64,000 bases of DNA from Nocardioides marmorisolisilvae (GTDB lineage Bacteria > Actinomycetota > Actinomycetes > Propionibacteriales > Nocardioidaceae): positions 113,307-177,306 of the forward strand of contig NZ_RJSG01000003.1 in the NCBI RefSeq assembly GCF_003725775.1, given 5' to 3'. The translations under genes and the position numbers were made by a program. Positions 17,284 to 26,044 of the stretch are shown here, piece by piece (position 1 is the stretch's first letter; each line of letters begins with the position of its first letter). Below the pieces are notes generated by a model. That model was given only the letters and a program-made list of their open reading frames with translations. It made no database searches and was not told the DNA's origin.

Positions 17284-17341
17284 GCCTGTCGAAACGTGGT
17301 GACGTTCGCGCAAACCTCGCCGGGTTTCGACAAGCTCAACC
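17279..17341. repeat. Inverted pair of the GTTGAGCTTGTCGAAAC repeat
   Basis: Left arm GTTGAGCCTGTCGAAAC at 17279-17295 and right arm GGTTTCGACAAGCTCAACC at 17323-17341 are inverted copies with a single mismatch. Folded, they give a 17-bp stem with a loop of about 28 bases between the convergent crcB and metallopeptidase genes, which could act as a bidirectional terminator. The same unit occurs at 29641, 36609 and 38209. Confidence 0.85.
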
Positions 17342-17352
17342 AGCACACGGAG

Positions 17353-17700
17353 CTAGCCCCAGCCCCACGCGTGCAGCTGCTCGTCGTCGATCCCGAAGTG
17401 GTGCGCGAGCTCGTGCACCACGGTGATCTCGACCTCCTCGGCCAGCTCCTCGGCGTCCTCGCACATCCGCAGCAGCGGCCCCCGGTAGATGAAGACCTGG
17501 TCCGGAGCCTGGAAGGTGTAGCCGCTGTCCCGCTCGGTCAGCGGGGTGCCGACGTACAGGCCGAGCAGGTCCGGCTCGTCCTCGGGCGGCTCCTCCTCGA
17601 TCAGCACCACGACGTTGTCCATCAGGCCGGCGAGCGGGCCGGGGATGCGGTCGAGGGCGTCCGCGACCAGCTCCTCGAAGGCGTCGTCGTCCAGGTCCAC
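17353..17700 (-). CDS. Zincin-like metallopeptidase family protein (DUF1025 type)
   Basis: A 115-residue small zincin. The conserved HELAHHFGIDD (96-106) gives HExxH and the following acidic ligand region. The length and the acidic N-terminal half match the minimal actinobacterial family once named DUF1025. Cytoplasmic; proteolytic activity has not been assumed, since some members seem to be accessory proteins. It is convergent with crcB and its promoter side faces tRNA-Glu. Confidence 0.87.
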   Translation of the reverse strand: MDLDDDAFEELVADALDRIPGPLAGLMDNVVVLIEEEPPEDEPDLLGLYVGTPLTERDSGYTFQAPDQVFIYRGPLLRMCEDAEELAEEVEITVVHELAHHFGIDDEQLHAWGWG

Positions 17701-17744
17701 GGTCCGAGCGTAGTGACCGGTGCCCTATGCTTGGTCGGTCCCAA

Positions 17745-17817
17745 GCCCCCATCGTCTAGTGGCCTAGGACGTCGCCCTTTCACGGCGGTAGCACGGGTTC
17801 GAATCCCGTTGGGGGTG
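17745..17817 (+). tRNA. tRNA-Glu (anticodon TTC)
   Basis: Acceptor GCCCCCA pairs with TGGGGGT (G-T at the end pair); anticodon arm TCGCC-CTTTCAC-GGCGG gives TTC; T-arm ACGGG-TTCGAAT-CCCGT. No CCA is encoded after discriminator G 17817. Confidence 0.95.
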
Positions 17818-17891
17818 CGATTTCAGTGCTGAGGTCCCGATGCGTTAGCATTCCGTGGCTTCGCAAATGCACCACCTTGAAGCAAGCACCA

Positions 17892-17965
17892 GGCCCCGTA
17901 GCGCAGTTGGTTAGCGCGCCGCCCTGTCACGGCGGAGGCCGCGGGTTCGAGTCCCGTCGGGGTCG
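17892..17965 (+). tRNA. tRNA-Asp (anticodon GTC)
   Basis: Acceptor GGCCCCG pairs with CGGGGTC (one G-T); anticodon arm CCGCC-CTGTCAC-GGCGG gives GTC; T-arm GCGGG-TTCGAGT-CCCGT. It follows tRNA-Glu by about 75 bases, and a strong hairpin ends the pair. Confidence 0.95.
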
Positions 17966-17972
17966 CAAGTGA

Positions 17973-18002
17973 AACAGCCCGGACCACCAGGTCCGGGCTG
18001 TT
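17973..18002 (+). terminator. Hairpin terminator after tRNA-Asp
   Basis: Perfect 13-bp stem AACAGCCCGGACC/GGTCCGGGCTGTT with loop ACCA, 7 bases after the tRNA. The T-run is short, as is common in high-GC genomes. Confidence 0.85.
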
Positions 18003-18053
18003 CTGCGTTCGGGACGCGCTCCACGCCCGTGCGCGGACCCCTAAGGTGACCCC

Positions 18054-19181
18054 GTGGTCGACGGCACCTGCGCAGACGAGTTCAGCCCGCTCCGGGACCT
18101 CCTCGAGGAGAACCTCGCCAACGGCGAGGACCGCGGCGCCAGCGTCGCGGTGGTGCACGACGGCGAGCTGGTCGTCGACCTCTGGGGTGGCGAGGCCCGT
18201 CCGGGCGTCCCGTGGGAGCGGGACACCATCACCCAGGTCTGGTCGGTCACGAAGACGATGGTGGCCCTGGCGCTCCTGACCCAGGTCGAGAAGGGACTCA
18301 TCGACCTGGACGCGCCCGTGGCGACGTACTGGCCCGAGTTCGGGGCTGCGGGCAAGGAGAGCGTCCTGGTCCGCCAGGTCCTCGGGCACACCAGCGGTGT
18401 GCCGGGCTGGACCGAGCCGGTCAGCATCGAGGACATCTGCGACCTGGAGAAGTCCGAGGCGCTGCTGGCCGAGCAGGCACCGTGGTACGAGCCCGGTTCC
18501 GCGCCGGCCTACCACCTGGTCAACCACGGCCACCTGGTCGACGGGATCGTCCGCGGCGCGACCGGCCGCACCGTGGCGGACATCCTGCACACCGACATCA
18601 TGGAGCCGCTGGGCGGCGGCTTCCGGCTGGGCGTCCCCGACGACGAGCTGGACCTGTGCGCCGACCTGTCGAACCCGCCGCCGTCGAACACCGACTACAG
18701 CGCGATGTCGCCGGACGCGTTCCTGCTGCGGACGATCTTCAACCCGCTGGTCGCGCCGGAGACGGTGTGCAACACCCCGGCCTGGCGCCGGAGCGCGGTC
18801 GGGGGCGCCGGCGGACACGGGAACGCCCGCGGCATCGCCCAGGCCCAGGCGCTCATCTCCCACGGCGGCTCGTACGGAGGCCTGGAGCTGCTCTCGGCGG
18901 GCACCGTCGAGCGGATCTTCGAGGTCCAGGCCGAGGGACCCGACCTGATGCTGCTGGTCCCGGTGCGCTTCGGGATGGGCTACGCCCTGCAGATGCCGAC
19001 CGCCCCGGTCATCCCGGAGGGCCGGATCTGCTGGTGGACCGGGTACGGCGGGGCGATCGTCGTCAACGACCTCGACACCCGCACCACGGTCGCGTACGCG
19101 CCGAACCGGCTGGCCGACCACATGGTCTCCTCGCCGCGGACCGACGGGTACGTCCGCGCCGCCCTCGCTGCCGTCCGCTGA
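18054..19181 (+). CDS. Serine hydrolase (beta-lactamase class C-like)
   Basis: A 375-residue member of the class C beta-lactamase/esterase VIII fold. SVTK (64-67) supplies the SxxK nucleophile and base; Tyr153 in YHLVNHG is the likely second catalytic residue; GHTSGVPGW (111-119) and the C-terminal WWTGYGG segment are typical of actinobacterial esterase-like members. No signal peptide, so it is more likely an intracellular esterase or peptidase-like enzyme than a resistance beta-lactamase. The start GTG follows AAGGTGA. A terminator separates it from the tRNAs upstream. Confidence 0.85.
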   Translation: MVDGTCADEFSPLRDLLEENLANGEDRGASVAVVHDGELVVDLWGGEARPGVPWERDTITQVWSVTKTMVALALLTQVEKGLIDLDAPVATYWPEFGAAGKESVLVRQVLGHTSGVPGWTEPVSIEDICDLEKSEALLAEQAPWYEPGSAPAYHLVNHGHLVDGIVRGATGRTVADILHTDIMEPLGGGFRLGVPDDELDLCADLSNPPPSNTDYSAMSPDAFLLRTIFNPLVAPETVCNTPAWRRSAVGGAGGHGNARGIAQAQALISHGGSYGGLELLSAGTVERIFEVQAEGPDLMLLVPVRFGMGYALQMPTAPVIPEGRICWWTGYGGAIVVNDLDTRTTVAYAPNRLADHMVSSPRTDGYVRAALAAVR

Positions 19182-19208
19182 GCGCGGATACGGGTACTGA
19201 GCCCCGGT

Positions 19209-19257
19209 TTCCGTAGTCGGTTCCGTAGTCGCTGCGGATGTCGGGGTACCCCCGCAG
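19209..19257. promoter_or_regulatory. Direct repeats and palindrome before the small ORF and LuxR regulator
   Basis: TTCCGTAGTC occurs twice (19209-19218 and 19221-19230), a 12-base period. It is followed by a hairpin-like palindrome with arms CTGCGG (19232-19237) and CCGCAG (19252-19257) around GGGTACCC. The array lies 45-95 bases before ATG 19303 and could bind the downstream LuxR-type regulator. Role inferred. Confidence 0.45.
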
Positions 19258-19302
19258 ATCGGACGATCGGGTCATCAGGAAAACCGACCCGAGGAGCCCG
19301 AG

Positions 19303-19515
19303 ATGACCACCTACATCACCCGCCAGATGACCACCGCCCGCATCGACGACCTGCGCGCCCAGGCCGACCGCCGGCGCACCGCCCGCGCCTGCCGCGGCGA
19401 GCGCAGCCTGTTCTCCCGGCTCGTCCGGGGCGCAACGAGCGCACGCCCGGCCTCCGAAAATGCAGAATGGTGGGGTGCAGCTGCCACCGCCACCGGCCGG
19501 GGTCTCCCGGCGTGA
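19303..19515 (+). CDS. Small basic hypothetical protein
   Basis: A 70-residue, Arg-rich open frame. The ATG has GAGGAG upstream, and the first half (MTTYITRQMTTARIDDLRAQ) reads like a real helical protein, while the second half is less protein-like where it overlaps the next gene by 56 bases in another frame. It may be a leader peptide or a small protein co-expressed with the regulator. No family recognised. Confidence 0.45.
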   Translation: MTTYITRQMTTARIDDLRAQADRRRTARACRGERSLFSRLVRGATSARPASENAEWWGAAATATGRGLPA

Positions 19516-22294
19516 AGGTGAGGTCCTCGCGCTGGTCGGCGAGCACCTCACCAATGCGGAGATCGCCGAGCGGCTGTTCATCTCCGTCCGCACCGTCGAG
19601 TCCCACGTCGCCACGCTTCTCCGCAAGCTCGACCTCCCCGACAAGCGGGCCCTCGCTGCCCATGCCGTCGCCGCTACCGGAGGATCCGGCTCCGGAGCAG
19701 CCGCGGACGAGGATCTCGAGGCCGCAGACCTCGGAACAGCGGTCCTTCCGGTAGCGCTCACCTCCTTCGTGGGCCGCCACGACGAGCGCCGGGCCCTGGT
19801 CGAGCTCGTCGAGAACGAACGCCTGGTCACGCTCCTCGGACCTGGCGGCGTCGGCAAGACGAGGCTGGTGACCGTGACGGCCGGCGACCTCGTGGGGGTC
19901 TTCGACGGCGTCTGGTACGTCGACCTGGTGCCGGTCGCGGATCCTGACTCGATCGCCGCCGCGGTGGCCGGCGTCCTGGGCGTCAAGGAAATCCCCGGTC
20001 GCACGCTCACCGAGACGCTGTCGGCCTGGATCGGATCGCGCCGCCTCCTGATCGTCCTGGACAACTGCGAGCACGTCCTGGACGGCGCGGCCGCGTTCGC
20101 CGAGCGCATGCTCGCCGGGTGCGAGAAGCTCACCCTCCTCGCGACCAGCCGCACCCGGCTGATGCTGCCCTTCGAACGGGTCTTCGCGGTGCCGGGGTTG
20201 TCGCTTCCTGCCGGGGACGACCCCGGGGACGCGGTCCGGCTCTTCGAGGAACGAGCGACCACCGTCGGGGCCGCGCTGGGTGAAGCGGACCGCGACCGGG
20301 TCGCCGCGATCTGCTTCCAGCTCGACGGGGTCGCCCTCGCCATCGAGCTGGCGGCCTCACGACTGCCGAGCCTGGGCCTCGACGGCCTGGAGGCCGGGCT
20401 GACCGAACCGCTGCTGATGCTCTCCGGCGGGACCCGGGTGCACGAGCGGCACCACTCGCTGCGCGCGACGCTCGACTGGAGCTGGTCGCTGCTCGACGAC
20501 GACCGGCGCGCGCTGCTCGAGCAGGTCTGCGTCTTCGCCATGCGGTTCTCCGCCGCCGATGCCGCCGCGGTGGTCGAGCCCGAGGCTTCGGTGGCTGCCA
20601 CCGTCGAGGGTCTGGCGCACCTGGTCGACAACAGCTTGCTGATCGCCCGACCCTCACCGACCGGGACCCGGTACCGCGCGCTGGAGACCGTGCGTCAGTA
20701 CGGGCAGGAGCTTCTCGAGGAACGCGGCCAGCTCGACGGGCTCCGTTCCCGTCACCTGCGCTGGTGCCTGGGCACGGCCAGCGCCCTGCACGAGCGGCAG
20801 GAAACCGGCGACCCGACCTGGCGGACGGCTTTCGACCAGGTCAGCGACGACCTGCGGGCAGCGCTGATGGCCGCCGCGGGGGACGACGTCACCGACGACG
20901 TCGCCTCCCGGCTGGCCGTGCTCCTGGCCCGGCTCGACTTCGCCCGGGGCCAACCGGCCGCTGCGCAACGCGGGTTCGCCCAGGCCGCGCAGCTGGCCCA
21001 GCGCCCGGCCGACCAGCTCGCGGCACTGATCGACGCCGCCAACTCGGCGCTCGCGCGCCAGTCGGGCAACGACTACCTGCGGCTCCTGGACCAGGCCGTG
21101 GCCCTGGCCGAGGAGGTCGACGACCGGACCACGGCAGCCGTGCTCTCCGCACGGGCCGCCGAGGTGATCATGCGGTTCCAGGGCGTCTTCCCCGAACCGC
21201 TGACCCGCGACGACGCCGTCCGCTACCTCGACGCCGCGATCGCCGTCGGCTCCACGGACCTGGGCGTCCGCGCGTCGGTCGCGCTCGCCGAGGTCGGGGT
21301 GGAGGGCGGCCTCGACCGAGCCGAGGCAGCGGTCGAGCTGGCGCGGGCCTCGGGTGACCCACTCCTGCTGAGCGCCGGGCTGGACGCCGTGACCGCCGAG
21401 ATCCTCGTGCACGGCGATCTCGCGGGCGCAGCACGCACGGTGCAGACCCGGATGGAGCTGCTCGCCACCGTCCCCGAGGAGATCCCGGCAGCGATGGAAC
21501 TCAACGACTGCTACCTGATGGGCGCCGACGTCCTCATCGCAGCCGGGGACCTGCGGGGCGCGGCCGAGTCCGCGGACCGGCTCGCTGCACTTCCGTTCTA
21601 CGAGGGCGTCCAGTACGTCGCCATCTCCCGGCAGCTCCGCGTCGACTTCGCGGTGGGTGAGATCGCCAAGGTCGTCGAGGGCGGCGAGCGGTTCGAGCGC
21701 ACCTGGGACCGCGCCGGACGGCCCGCCATCGGCCAGCTCGGACCGAGCGCGTTGTCGGTGGCAGCGGCGCACGCTCTCCGTGGGGACGACGACCGCGCGA
21801 CTGCCTGGAGGAGCCTGTGCCGGGACCTCCGGGGCGGCTTCCCGGAACCGTCCACCTCGTCCCCCTCCTTCGACGCCCTGGTGCTGCTCCACCGCGACGA
21901 CCCGCACGGCGTCCTGGCCCTCCTCCCGGACGACCCGTCCGAAGGGAAGGCCGTGGGCGGTGCCGGCGCCAACGGTTGGCACCTCGGGTTGTGGCGGCCG
22001 TGGTGGACGGCGTACTGGGCCGAGGCGTCCGTGCTCGCGGACCTGCCGGACGCCCTCGAGCGGGTCGAGCGCACTCGTCCCCACGTGACCGCGAACCCGA
22101 TCGCCTCAGCGATCCTGGACCGCGCGGCGGCCCTGGCCGCCGGTGACCTCGACGCGGTGCTGGCGACCCAGGAGGCGATGCGGGCCGCCGGGTGTCGCTA
22201 CCAGGAGGCCCGCACGCTCCTGCTCGCCGGGAAACGGCACCGGACCGCGGGCGTGAAGCTGATGGCCGAGCTGGGCATTCCTGACGTCACCTGA
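19460..22294 (+). CDS. LuxR-type HTH / NTPase transcriptional regulator with TPR-like region
   Basis: A 944-residue multidomain regulator. Residues about 14-70 form a complete LuxR-type HTH (SRREGEVLALV, TNAEIAERLFISVRTVESHV). Next comes an NB-ARC-like NTPase with Walker A GPGGVGKTR (127-135) and LIVLDNCEHV (197-206), then helical repeats of the TPR type to the C-terminus. In the well-known LAL and AfsR/SARP regulators the HTH is at the C-terminus or of another type, so the N-terminal HTH is uncommon. The start is uncertain: ATG 19460 or GTG 19475. Converges with the ABC transporter operon, which may be a target (inference). Confidence 0.85.
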   Translation: MQNGGVQLPPPPAGVSRREGEVLALVGEHLTNAEIAERLFISVRTVESHVATLLRKLDLPDKRALAAHAVAATGGSGSGAAADEDLEAADLGTAVLPVALTSFVGRHDERRALVELVENERLVTLLGPGGVGKTRLVTVTAGDLVGVFDGVWYVDLVPVADPDSIAAAVAGVLGVKEIPGRTLTETLSAWIGSRRLLIVLDNCEHVLDGAAAFAERMLAGCEKLTLLATSRTRLMLPFERVFAVPGLSLPAGDDPGDAVRLFEERATTVGAALGEADRDRVAAICFQLDGVALAIELAASRLPSLGLDGLEAGLTEPLLMLSGGTRVHERHHSLRATLDWSWSLLDDDRRALLEQVCVFAMRFSAADAAAVVEPEASVAATVEGLAHLVDNSLLIARPSPTGTRYRALETVRQYGQELLEERGQLDGLRSRHLRWCLGTASALHERQETGDPTWRTAFDQVSDDLRAALMAAAGDDVTDDVASRLAVLLARLDFARGQPAAAQRGFAQAAQLAQRPADQLAALIDAANSALARQSGNDYLRLLDQAVALAEEVDDRTTAAVLSARAAEVIMRFQGVFPEPLTRDDAVRYLDAAIAVGSTDLGVRASVALAEVGVEGGLDRAEAAVELARASGDPLLLSAGLDAVTAEILVHGDLAGAARTVQTRMELLATVPEEIPAAMELNDCYLMGADVLIAAGDLRGAAESADRLAALPFYEGVQYVAISRQLRVDFAVGEIAKVVEGGERFERTWDRAGRPAIGQLGPSALSVAAAHALRGDDDRATAWRSLCRDLRGGFPEPSTSSPSFDALVLLHRDDPHGVLALLPDDPSEGKAVGGAGANGWHLGLWRPWWTAYWAEASVLADLPDALERVERTRPHVTANPIASAILDRAAALAAGDLDAVLATQEAMRAAGCRYQEARTLLLAGKRHRTAGVKLMAELGIPDVT

Positions 22295-22297
22295 GAG

Positions 22298-23041
22298 CTA
22301 GCCGTCGCGACGCCCGAACGCCAGAGCGCTCACGGACCCGACGGCCGTCGCCACCGCCAGCATGCTCAGCAGCGCCAGCGCCGTCCCGCCGGGAAAGGTC
22401 TGGTCGTCCGCGAGCTGCCCGCCGTGCACGAGCTGGGTGACCACGGTGCCGGGGCTCGCCCCGACGACCCAGGGCTGGAGCCCCCCGAGCAGCCCGGCCG
22501 CTGCCTTGGGCAGGAGCACCGCGGCCGCGACGACGGCGATCGACGCCGTCGAGGAACGAACCAGCACGCCGACGGCAACCCCCACCACGGTCACCGCCAC
22601 GAACGCGAGGACGATCCCGACCAGGGACCACGGGTTCCCGAGGTGATGGGTGTGCGGGGGCGCGGCCGAGTGCACCAGCAGCACCGAGAGCAGCGCCGCG
22701 GCGGCTCCCCCGACCGCGGCGATCGCACCGGCCGCGGCGAGCTTGGCCAGGAGAAGGGTCGGACGGTGCGGGACCGCGGCCAGGCTGACGGTGATGGTGC
22801 GGTGCACGTACTCGCTCCCCGCCACCGACGCGCCCCAGGCCCCGAACGCCAGCAGGCCGACCACGGTCCCGGTGGCAGCGCCGCTGGTCAGCGTGTCCTG
22901 CTCGCCGAGGCCACCGCTGGTGACCACCAGCAACGAGGTCAGCGGAAGTGCGAGGGTCGCGAGCACAGCACCCACGACCAGGCCGCGCACGGTGCGGACC
23001 TTGACCAGCTCGGCGGCGACGGCGTCGGTGAATCGGCTCAT
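22298..23041 (-). CDS. ABC-2 type transporter permease
   Basis: A 247-residue membrane protein with about six hydrophobic helices (near 20-40, 57-78, 98-120, 137-160, 165-190 and 218-238), the ABC-2 permease layout. It pairs with the ATPase encoded immediately upstream (ATGA overlap). Likely exports a hydrophobic or antibiotic-like compound. Last gene of a four-gene minus-strand operon, convergent with the LuxR/NTPase gene at 3 bases. Confidence 0.83.
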   Translation of the reverse strand: MSRFTDAVAAELVKVRTVRGLVVGAVLATLALPLTSLLVVTSGGLGEQDTLTSGAATGTVVGLLAFGAWGASVAGSEYVHRTITVSLAAVPHRPTLLLAKLAAAGAIAAVGGAAAALLSVLLVHSAAPPHTHHLGNPWSLVGIVLAFVAVTVVGVAVGVLVRSSTASIAVVAAAVLLPKAAAGLLGGLQPWVVGASPGTVVTQLVHGGQLADDQTFPGGTALALLSMLAVATAVGSVSALAFGRRDG

Positions 23042-23757
23042 CGCGAGCTCAGCTCGCCCAGGTAGCGGTCCTCGAGCGAGCCGCTGATCCCGAGGAAACG
23101 TTCCAGGGTGTCAGCCGCGATGATCCGGCCCTCGTCGATGACGACGACGTCGTCGGCGATCAGCTCGACCTCAGCCATCAGGTGGCTGGAGACGAGCACC
23201 GTGCGGCCCGCATCGGCGAGGGAGCGCAGCACGCCACGCAGCCACCGGATCGCCGCGGTGTCCAGGCCGTTGTGCGGCTCGTCGAGGATCACCACCGCCG
23301 GGTCCCCGATCAGGGCGGTGGCCAGCCCCAGGCGCTGCTTCATGCCGAGCGACATCTGCCCCGCGGGCAGGTCGGCGAGGTCGCGCAGACCGACCAGCTC
23401 GAGGGCGCGATCGACCGCCGTGCGGGACAGTCCGTTGGAAGCCGCGAGAATCCGCAGGTGACCCCGGGTGCTGCGCGCCGGATGGGCGGCGTCCGGGGAG
23501 AGGAGTGCCCCGGCGACCTGCAACGGCTGCGGGTGCTCGCGGAACGGCCGCCCGCCGATCACCGCCCGCCCGGAGTCGAGGTGGTCGATCCCGAGGATCG
23601 CGCGCAGCGTCGTCGACTTGCCGGCTCCGTTCGGCCCGAGGAAGGCGGTCACCCGTCCCGGCTCGGCCGTGAACGAGACGCGGTCGAGCACCCGGACGCC
23701 GTCGAGGACCTTCGACGCGTTCTCGACCTCGATCGCCGACCCGGAGCGCTCAGGCAT
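23038..23757 (-). CDS. ABC transporter ATP-binding protein
   Basis: A 239-residue ATPase of the drug/bacteriocin-exporter type. Walker A GPNGAGKST (about 38-46), signature MSLGMKQRLG (about 134-143) and Walker B VVILDEPHNGLD (about 153-164) with the H-loop SSHL are all intact. Partner of the ABC-2 permease. Overlaps the lipoprotein gene by 8 bases, so all four genes of the set are coupled. Confidence 0.93.
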   Translation of the reverse strand: MPERSGSAIEVENASKVLDGVRVLDRVSFTAEPGRVTAFLGPNGAGKSTTLRAILGIDHLDSGRAVIGGRPFREHPQPLQVAGALLSPDAAHPARSTRGHLRILAASNGLSRTAVDRALELVGLRDLADLPAGQMSLGMKQRLGLATALIGDPAVVILDEPHNGLDTAAIRWLRGVLRSLADAGRTVLVSSHLMAEVELIADDVVVIDEGRIIAADTLERFLGISGSLEDRYLGELSSR

Positions 23758-24553
23758 CGGGCGCGCGCCCGTCCTTCACGAACGTGCCCTCCAGGTGCCA
23801 GCGCCCGATGAACCGGTTGAACGGGCCGCCCTCGATGAGGCTGGTCCACTCGAGCGTGAACCGGCCGGATTTGGCGTCGAACGTGCCGGTCGCTGACGTG
23901 CCGGTCAACGTCGGCGCCGGGGCCGACTCCAAGTACTTGCCGGCCACCCAGTCCCAGACCTTCGCCGCCTTCTCCTGACCCGGGGCCTTCGCAGCCGTGT
24001 CCGGAACCGGCTTCGGCGCGCCCTGGTTGAAGACCTGCTTGTTCCAGGTCACACCCCAGGAGGAGAGGTCTGCGCTCAACCGGCCGTCCTTGACGTAGAC
24101 GGTGGGCGGAGCGACCTGGCGCTTGGTCTGCGGGTCGACCGGGTTGGTCGAGATGCTGAACGCCACGGCGAAGAACCGGGCCGGCTTGACGATGGCGTTC
24201 GCCAACGAGTCACCGTTGGCCGCGAACGCCGGGACGGGTTGGGACTGGTAGCCCTCCAGACGGAGACCTCCGGACGTGCCGGGTCGCAGCAGGGTCACCT
24301 CGCCGCCGTCGGCCTTCGAGTCGGCGTTCTTCATGAACGGGCCGTTCTTGACGGTGCCGCCGACCTGGACCATCCGGAACCACGTTCCGCTGACCTTGCC
24401 GCCCTTCACTGCTCCCGGCGCGAGCTTGAGCAGGCCGACGAGCTCGGTGCCCCGGCTGTCGTCCTCCTTGCTGCCGCCACCACAGCCCGCCAGCGTTCCG
24501 GCGGCGATCACCGCCGCGAGGACTGCTCCGGTACGGCGGAACGAGGTCGTCAT
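23750..24553 (-). CDS. Lipoprotein of unknown function
   Basis: A 267-residue secreted protein with a signal peptide and lipobox LAGC (Cys24), followed by a Gly/Ser-rich linker. The mature part shows no motif I recognise; it contains Trp/Phe-rich strands, suggesting a beta-rich fold. Encoded between a polytopic membrane protein and an ABC exporter, with short overlaps on both sides, so it is likely an extracytoplasmic part of the same export or sensing system. Confidence 0.75.
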   Translation of the reverse strand: MTTSFRRTGAVLAAVIAAGTLAGCGGGSKEDDSRGTELVGLLKLAPGAVKGGKVSGTWFRMVQVGGTVKNGPFMKNADSKADGGEVTLLRPGTSGGLRLEGYQSQPVPAFAANGDSLANAIVKPARFFAVAFSISTNPVDPQTKRQVAPPTVYVKDGRLSADLSSWGVTWNKQVFNQGAPKPVPDTAAKAPGQEKAAKVWDWVAGKYLESAPAPTLTGTSATGTFDAKSGRFTLEWTSLIEGGPFNRFIGRWHLEGTFVKDGRAPDA

Positions 24554-25557
24554 CGTGCTTCCTTCCTACGACGGGGCAGAGCTGAGAGTGCGGCGACGGC
24601 GCCGACTCCGCCGGCGCCGACGAGCAGCCACGGCATCGCGATCAGACCGGAGACCCCGAGAGGTCGGCCCAGGTCGTCGAGGTCGGCCAGCGCCGCATCG
24701 TTGTCGAGGTTGTCCTCGATGGCCCCGACCAGGCTCGCGAGGTCGGAGGAGATCGTCGGCCAGGCCGCCACCAGCGCGCGCAGCTGCCTGCCGCCCTCGC
24801 CGCGGCGGGAGTCAACGCGGAACGCGGTGTCGAGCTCGCCGACCGCATGCACCAGCAGCACGAAGTCGCGCTGCTCGCGCAGCACGGTGGCGTCGGTCAT
24901 CACCGGCGCCAGGGCGTGCTGGAGCCGGTGCCCGGCACGCGAACCCTCCGGCAGGCTGCTGATCAACGGGTAGCCGGCCAGGGCGACCGAGGCCAGCAGC
25001 GCCAGGGCTGCGGCTCCCCCGGCGCGCTGCCGTCCCGACAGCAGCACCCCGCCGGCGTACGCCAGTCCGAGGCCGGCCGTCACCAGGAGGAACGGCAGCC
25101 GGTCGAAGCCGCCGATGCCGGCGACCTTGCGGTAGTCGGGCTCGGCCGCCCGGATCCGGTCGAGCAGGGTCGTCGCGCGCGCCTGGACCGCCTCCGACTG
25201 CGATCGGTAGGCGTCGATCCCGGGGTACCGGCCCGGGGCGACGTGGTCCCGCGCGTAGACGCGGTCCAGCGCAGAGGTGCCGGTGCGCAAGGTGTGCAGG
25301 TCGGTGTCGTAGCGGCCGAGCGAGTCCGGAGTCAGGTGCGGGGCGAAGGCATCGATGAGCTGCTGGCCCGAGGCCGACTTGGTGAAGAGCCCGCCGACGA
25401 CCGGGACCACCACCAGGGCGGCGCCGAGGACCAGGAGCACGACCGCGGGCCACCGGCGTCGTGGGGACCGCGGCGCACGCGCACGCACCACCGGCGGTGC
25501 CGGTGGCAGCTGCAGCGGCGTGAGCGTCAGTTCCGCTGCGGTGGTCGTGGTGGTCAC
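24550..25557 (-). CDS. Polytopic membrane protein of unknown function
   Basis: First gene of the lipoprotein/ABC operon. With the GTG at 25557 the product has 335 residues; upstream GTG starts would add a tail that does not look protein-like. One hydrophobic helix lies near 36-58, then an extracytoplasmic region of about 100 residues, two helices near 155-200, and one near the C-terminus (about 305-325). The ends fit a membrane sensor or accessory subunit. The ATGA-type overlap with the lipoprotein gene indicates coupling. Family not recognised. Confidence 0.6.
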   Translation of the reverse strand: MTTTTTAAELTLTPLQLPPAPPVVRARAPRSPRRRWPAVVLLVLGAALVVVPVVGGLFTKSASGQQLIDAFAPHLTPDSLGRYDTDLHTLRTGTSALDRVYARDHVAPGRYPGIDAYRSQSEAVQARATTLLDRIRAAEPDYRKVAGIGGFDRLPFLLVTAGLGLAYAGGVLLSGRQRAGGAAALALLASVALAGYPLISSLPEGSRAGHRLQHALAPVMTDATVLREQRDFVLLVHAVGELDTAFRVDSRRGEGGRQLRALVAAWPTISSDLASLVGAIEDNLDNDAALADLDDLGRPLGVSGLIAMPWLLVGAGGVGAVAALSALPRRRKEAR

Positions 25558-25647
25558 GGTCAACTCGCTATCTATCTTTAGTCGAGTGACTTTATCGTGT
25601 TTTACCGACCCGTTGCCCGCCGGCTCGATCGTTGAGACGCTCGGGCC

Positions 25648-26028
25648 ATGCCACGCACGATCATCAGCACGGCGGACGCTCCCAACTCGCCGATGTACAG
25701 CCAAGCGGTGCGGGCCGGATCCCAGGTCTTCGTCTCCGGGACCGTCGGGATCGACCCGAGCACGGGCGCGCTCGCCGGTGAGTCGATCGGCGATCAGACC
25801 AAGCCGGCCCTCACGAACTGCCGGACGATCCTCGAGGCCGCGGGTGCGAGTCTCGACGACGTCACCGAGGTCGGCATCCTGCTGACCGACCCGAACGACT
25901 TCACCGGGCTGAACGAGGAGTACGCCCGGTGGTTCCCCACCGATCCCCCGACCCGCTACGTCGCCAAGCTCGGCGTCGACCTGCCGGGCCTGCTGGTCTC
26001 GATCCGGATGACGGCGTACGTCGGCTGA
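25648..26028 (+). CDS. RidA/YjgF family protein
   Basis: A 126-residue member of the RidA family, which hydrolyses reactive enamine/imine intermediates or acts in related degradations. The length and landmarks fit: SQAVRAGSQVFVSGTVG near the N-terminus, the segment RYVAKLGVDLPG, and Arg in SIRMTAYV near the C-terminus at the position of the catalytic arginine. Diverges from the membrane protein gene across 90 bases, where the AGTC-GAGT-GACT palindrome (about 25591-25602) may be an operator. Confidence 0.9.
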   Translation: MPRTIISTADAPNSPMYSQAVRAGSQVFVSGTVGIDPSTGALAGESIGDQTKPALTNCRTILEAAGASLDDVTEVGILLTDPNDFTGLNEEYARWFPTDPPTRYVAKLGVDLPGLLVSIRMTAYVG

Positions 26029-26044
26029 CCGGGTTCGCCCGGGT

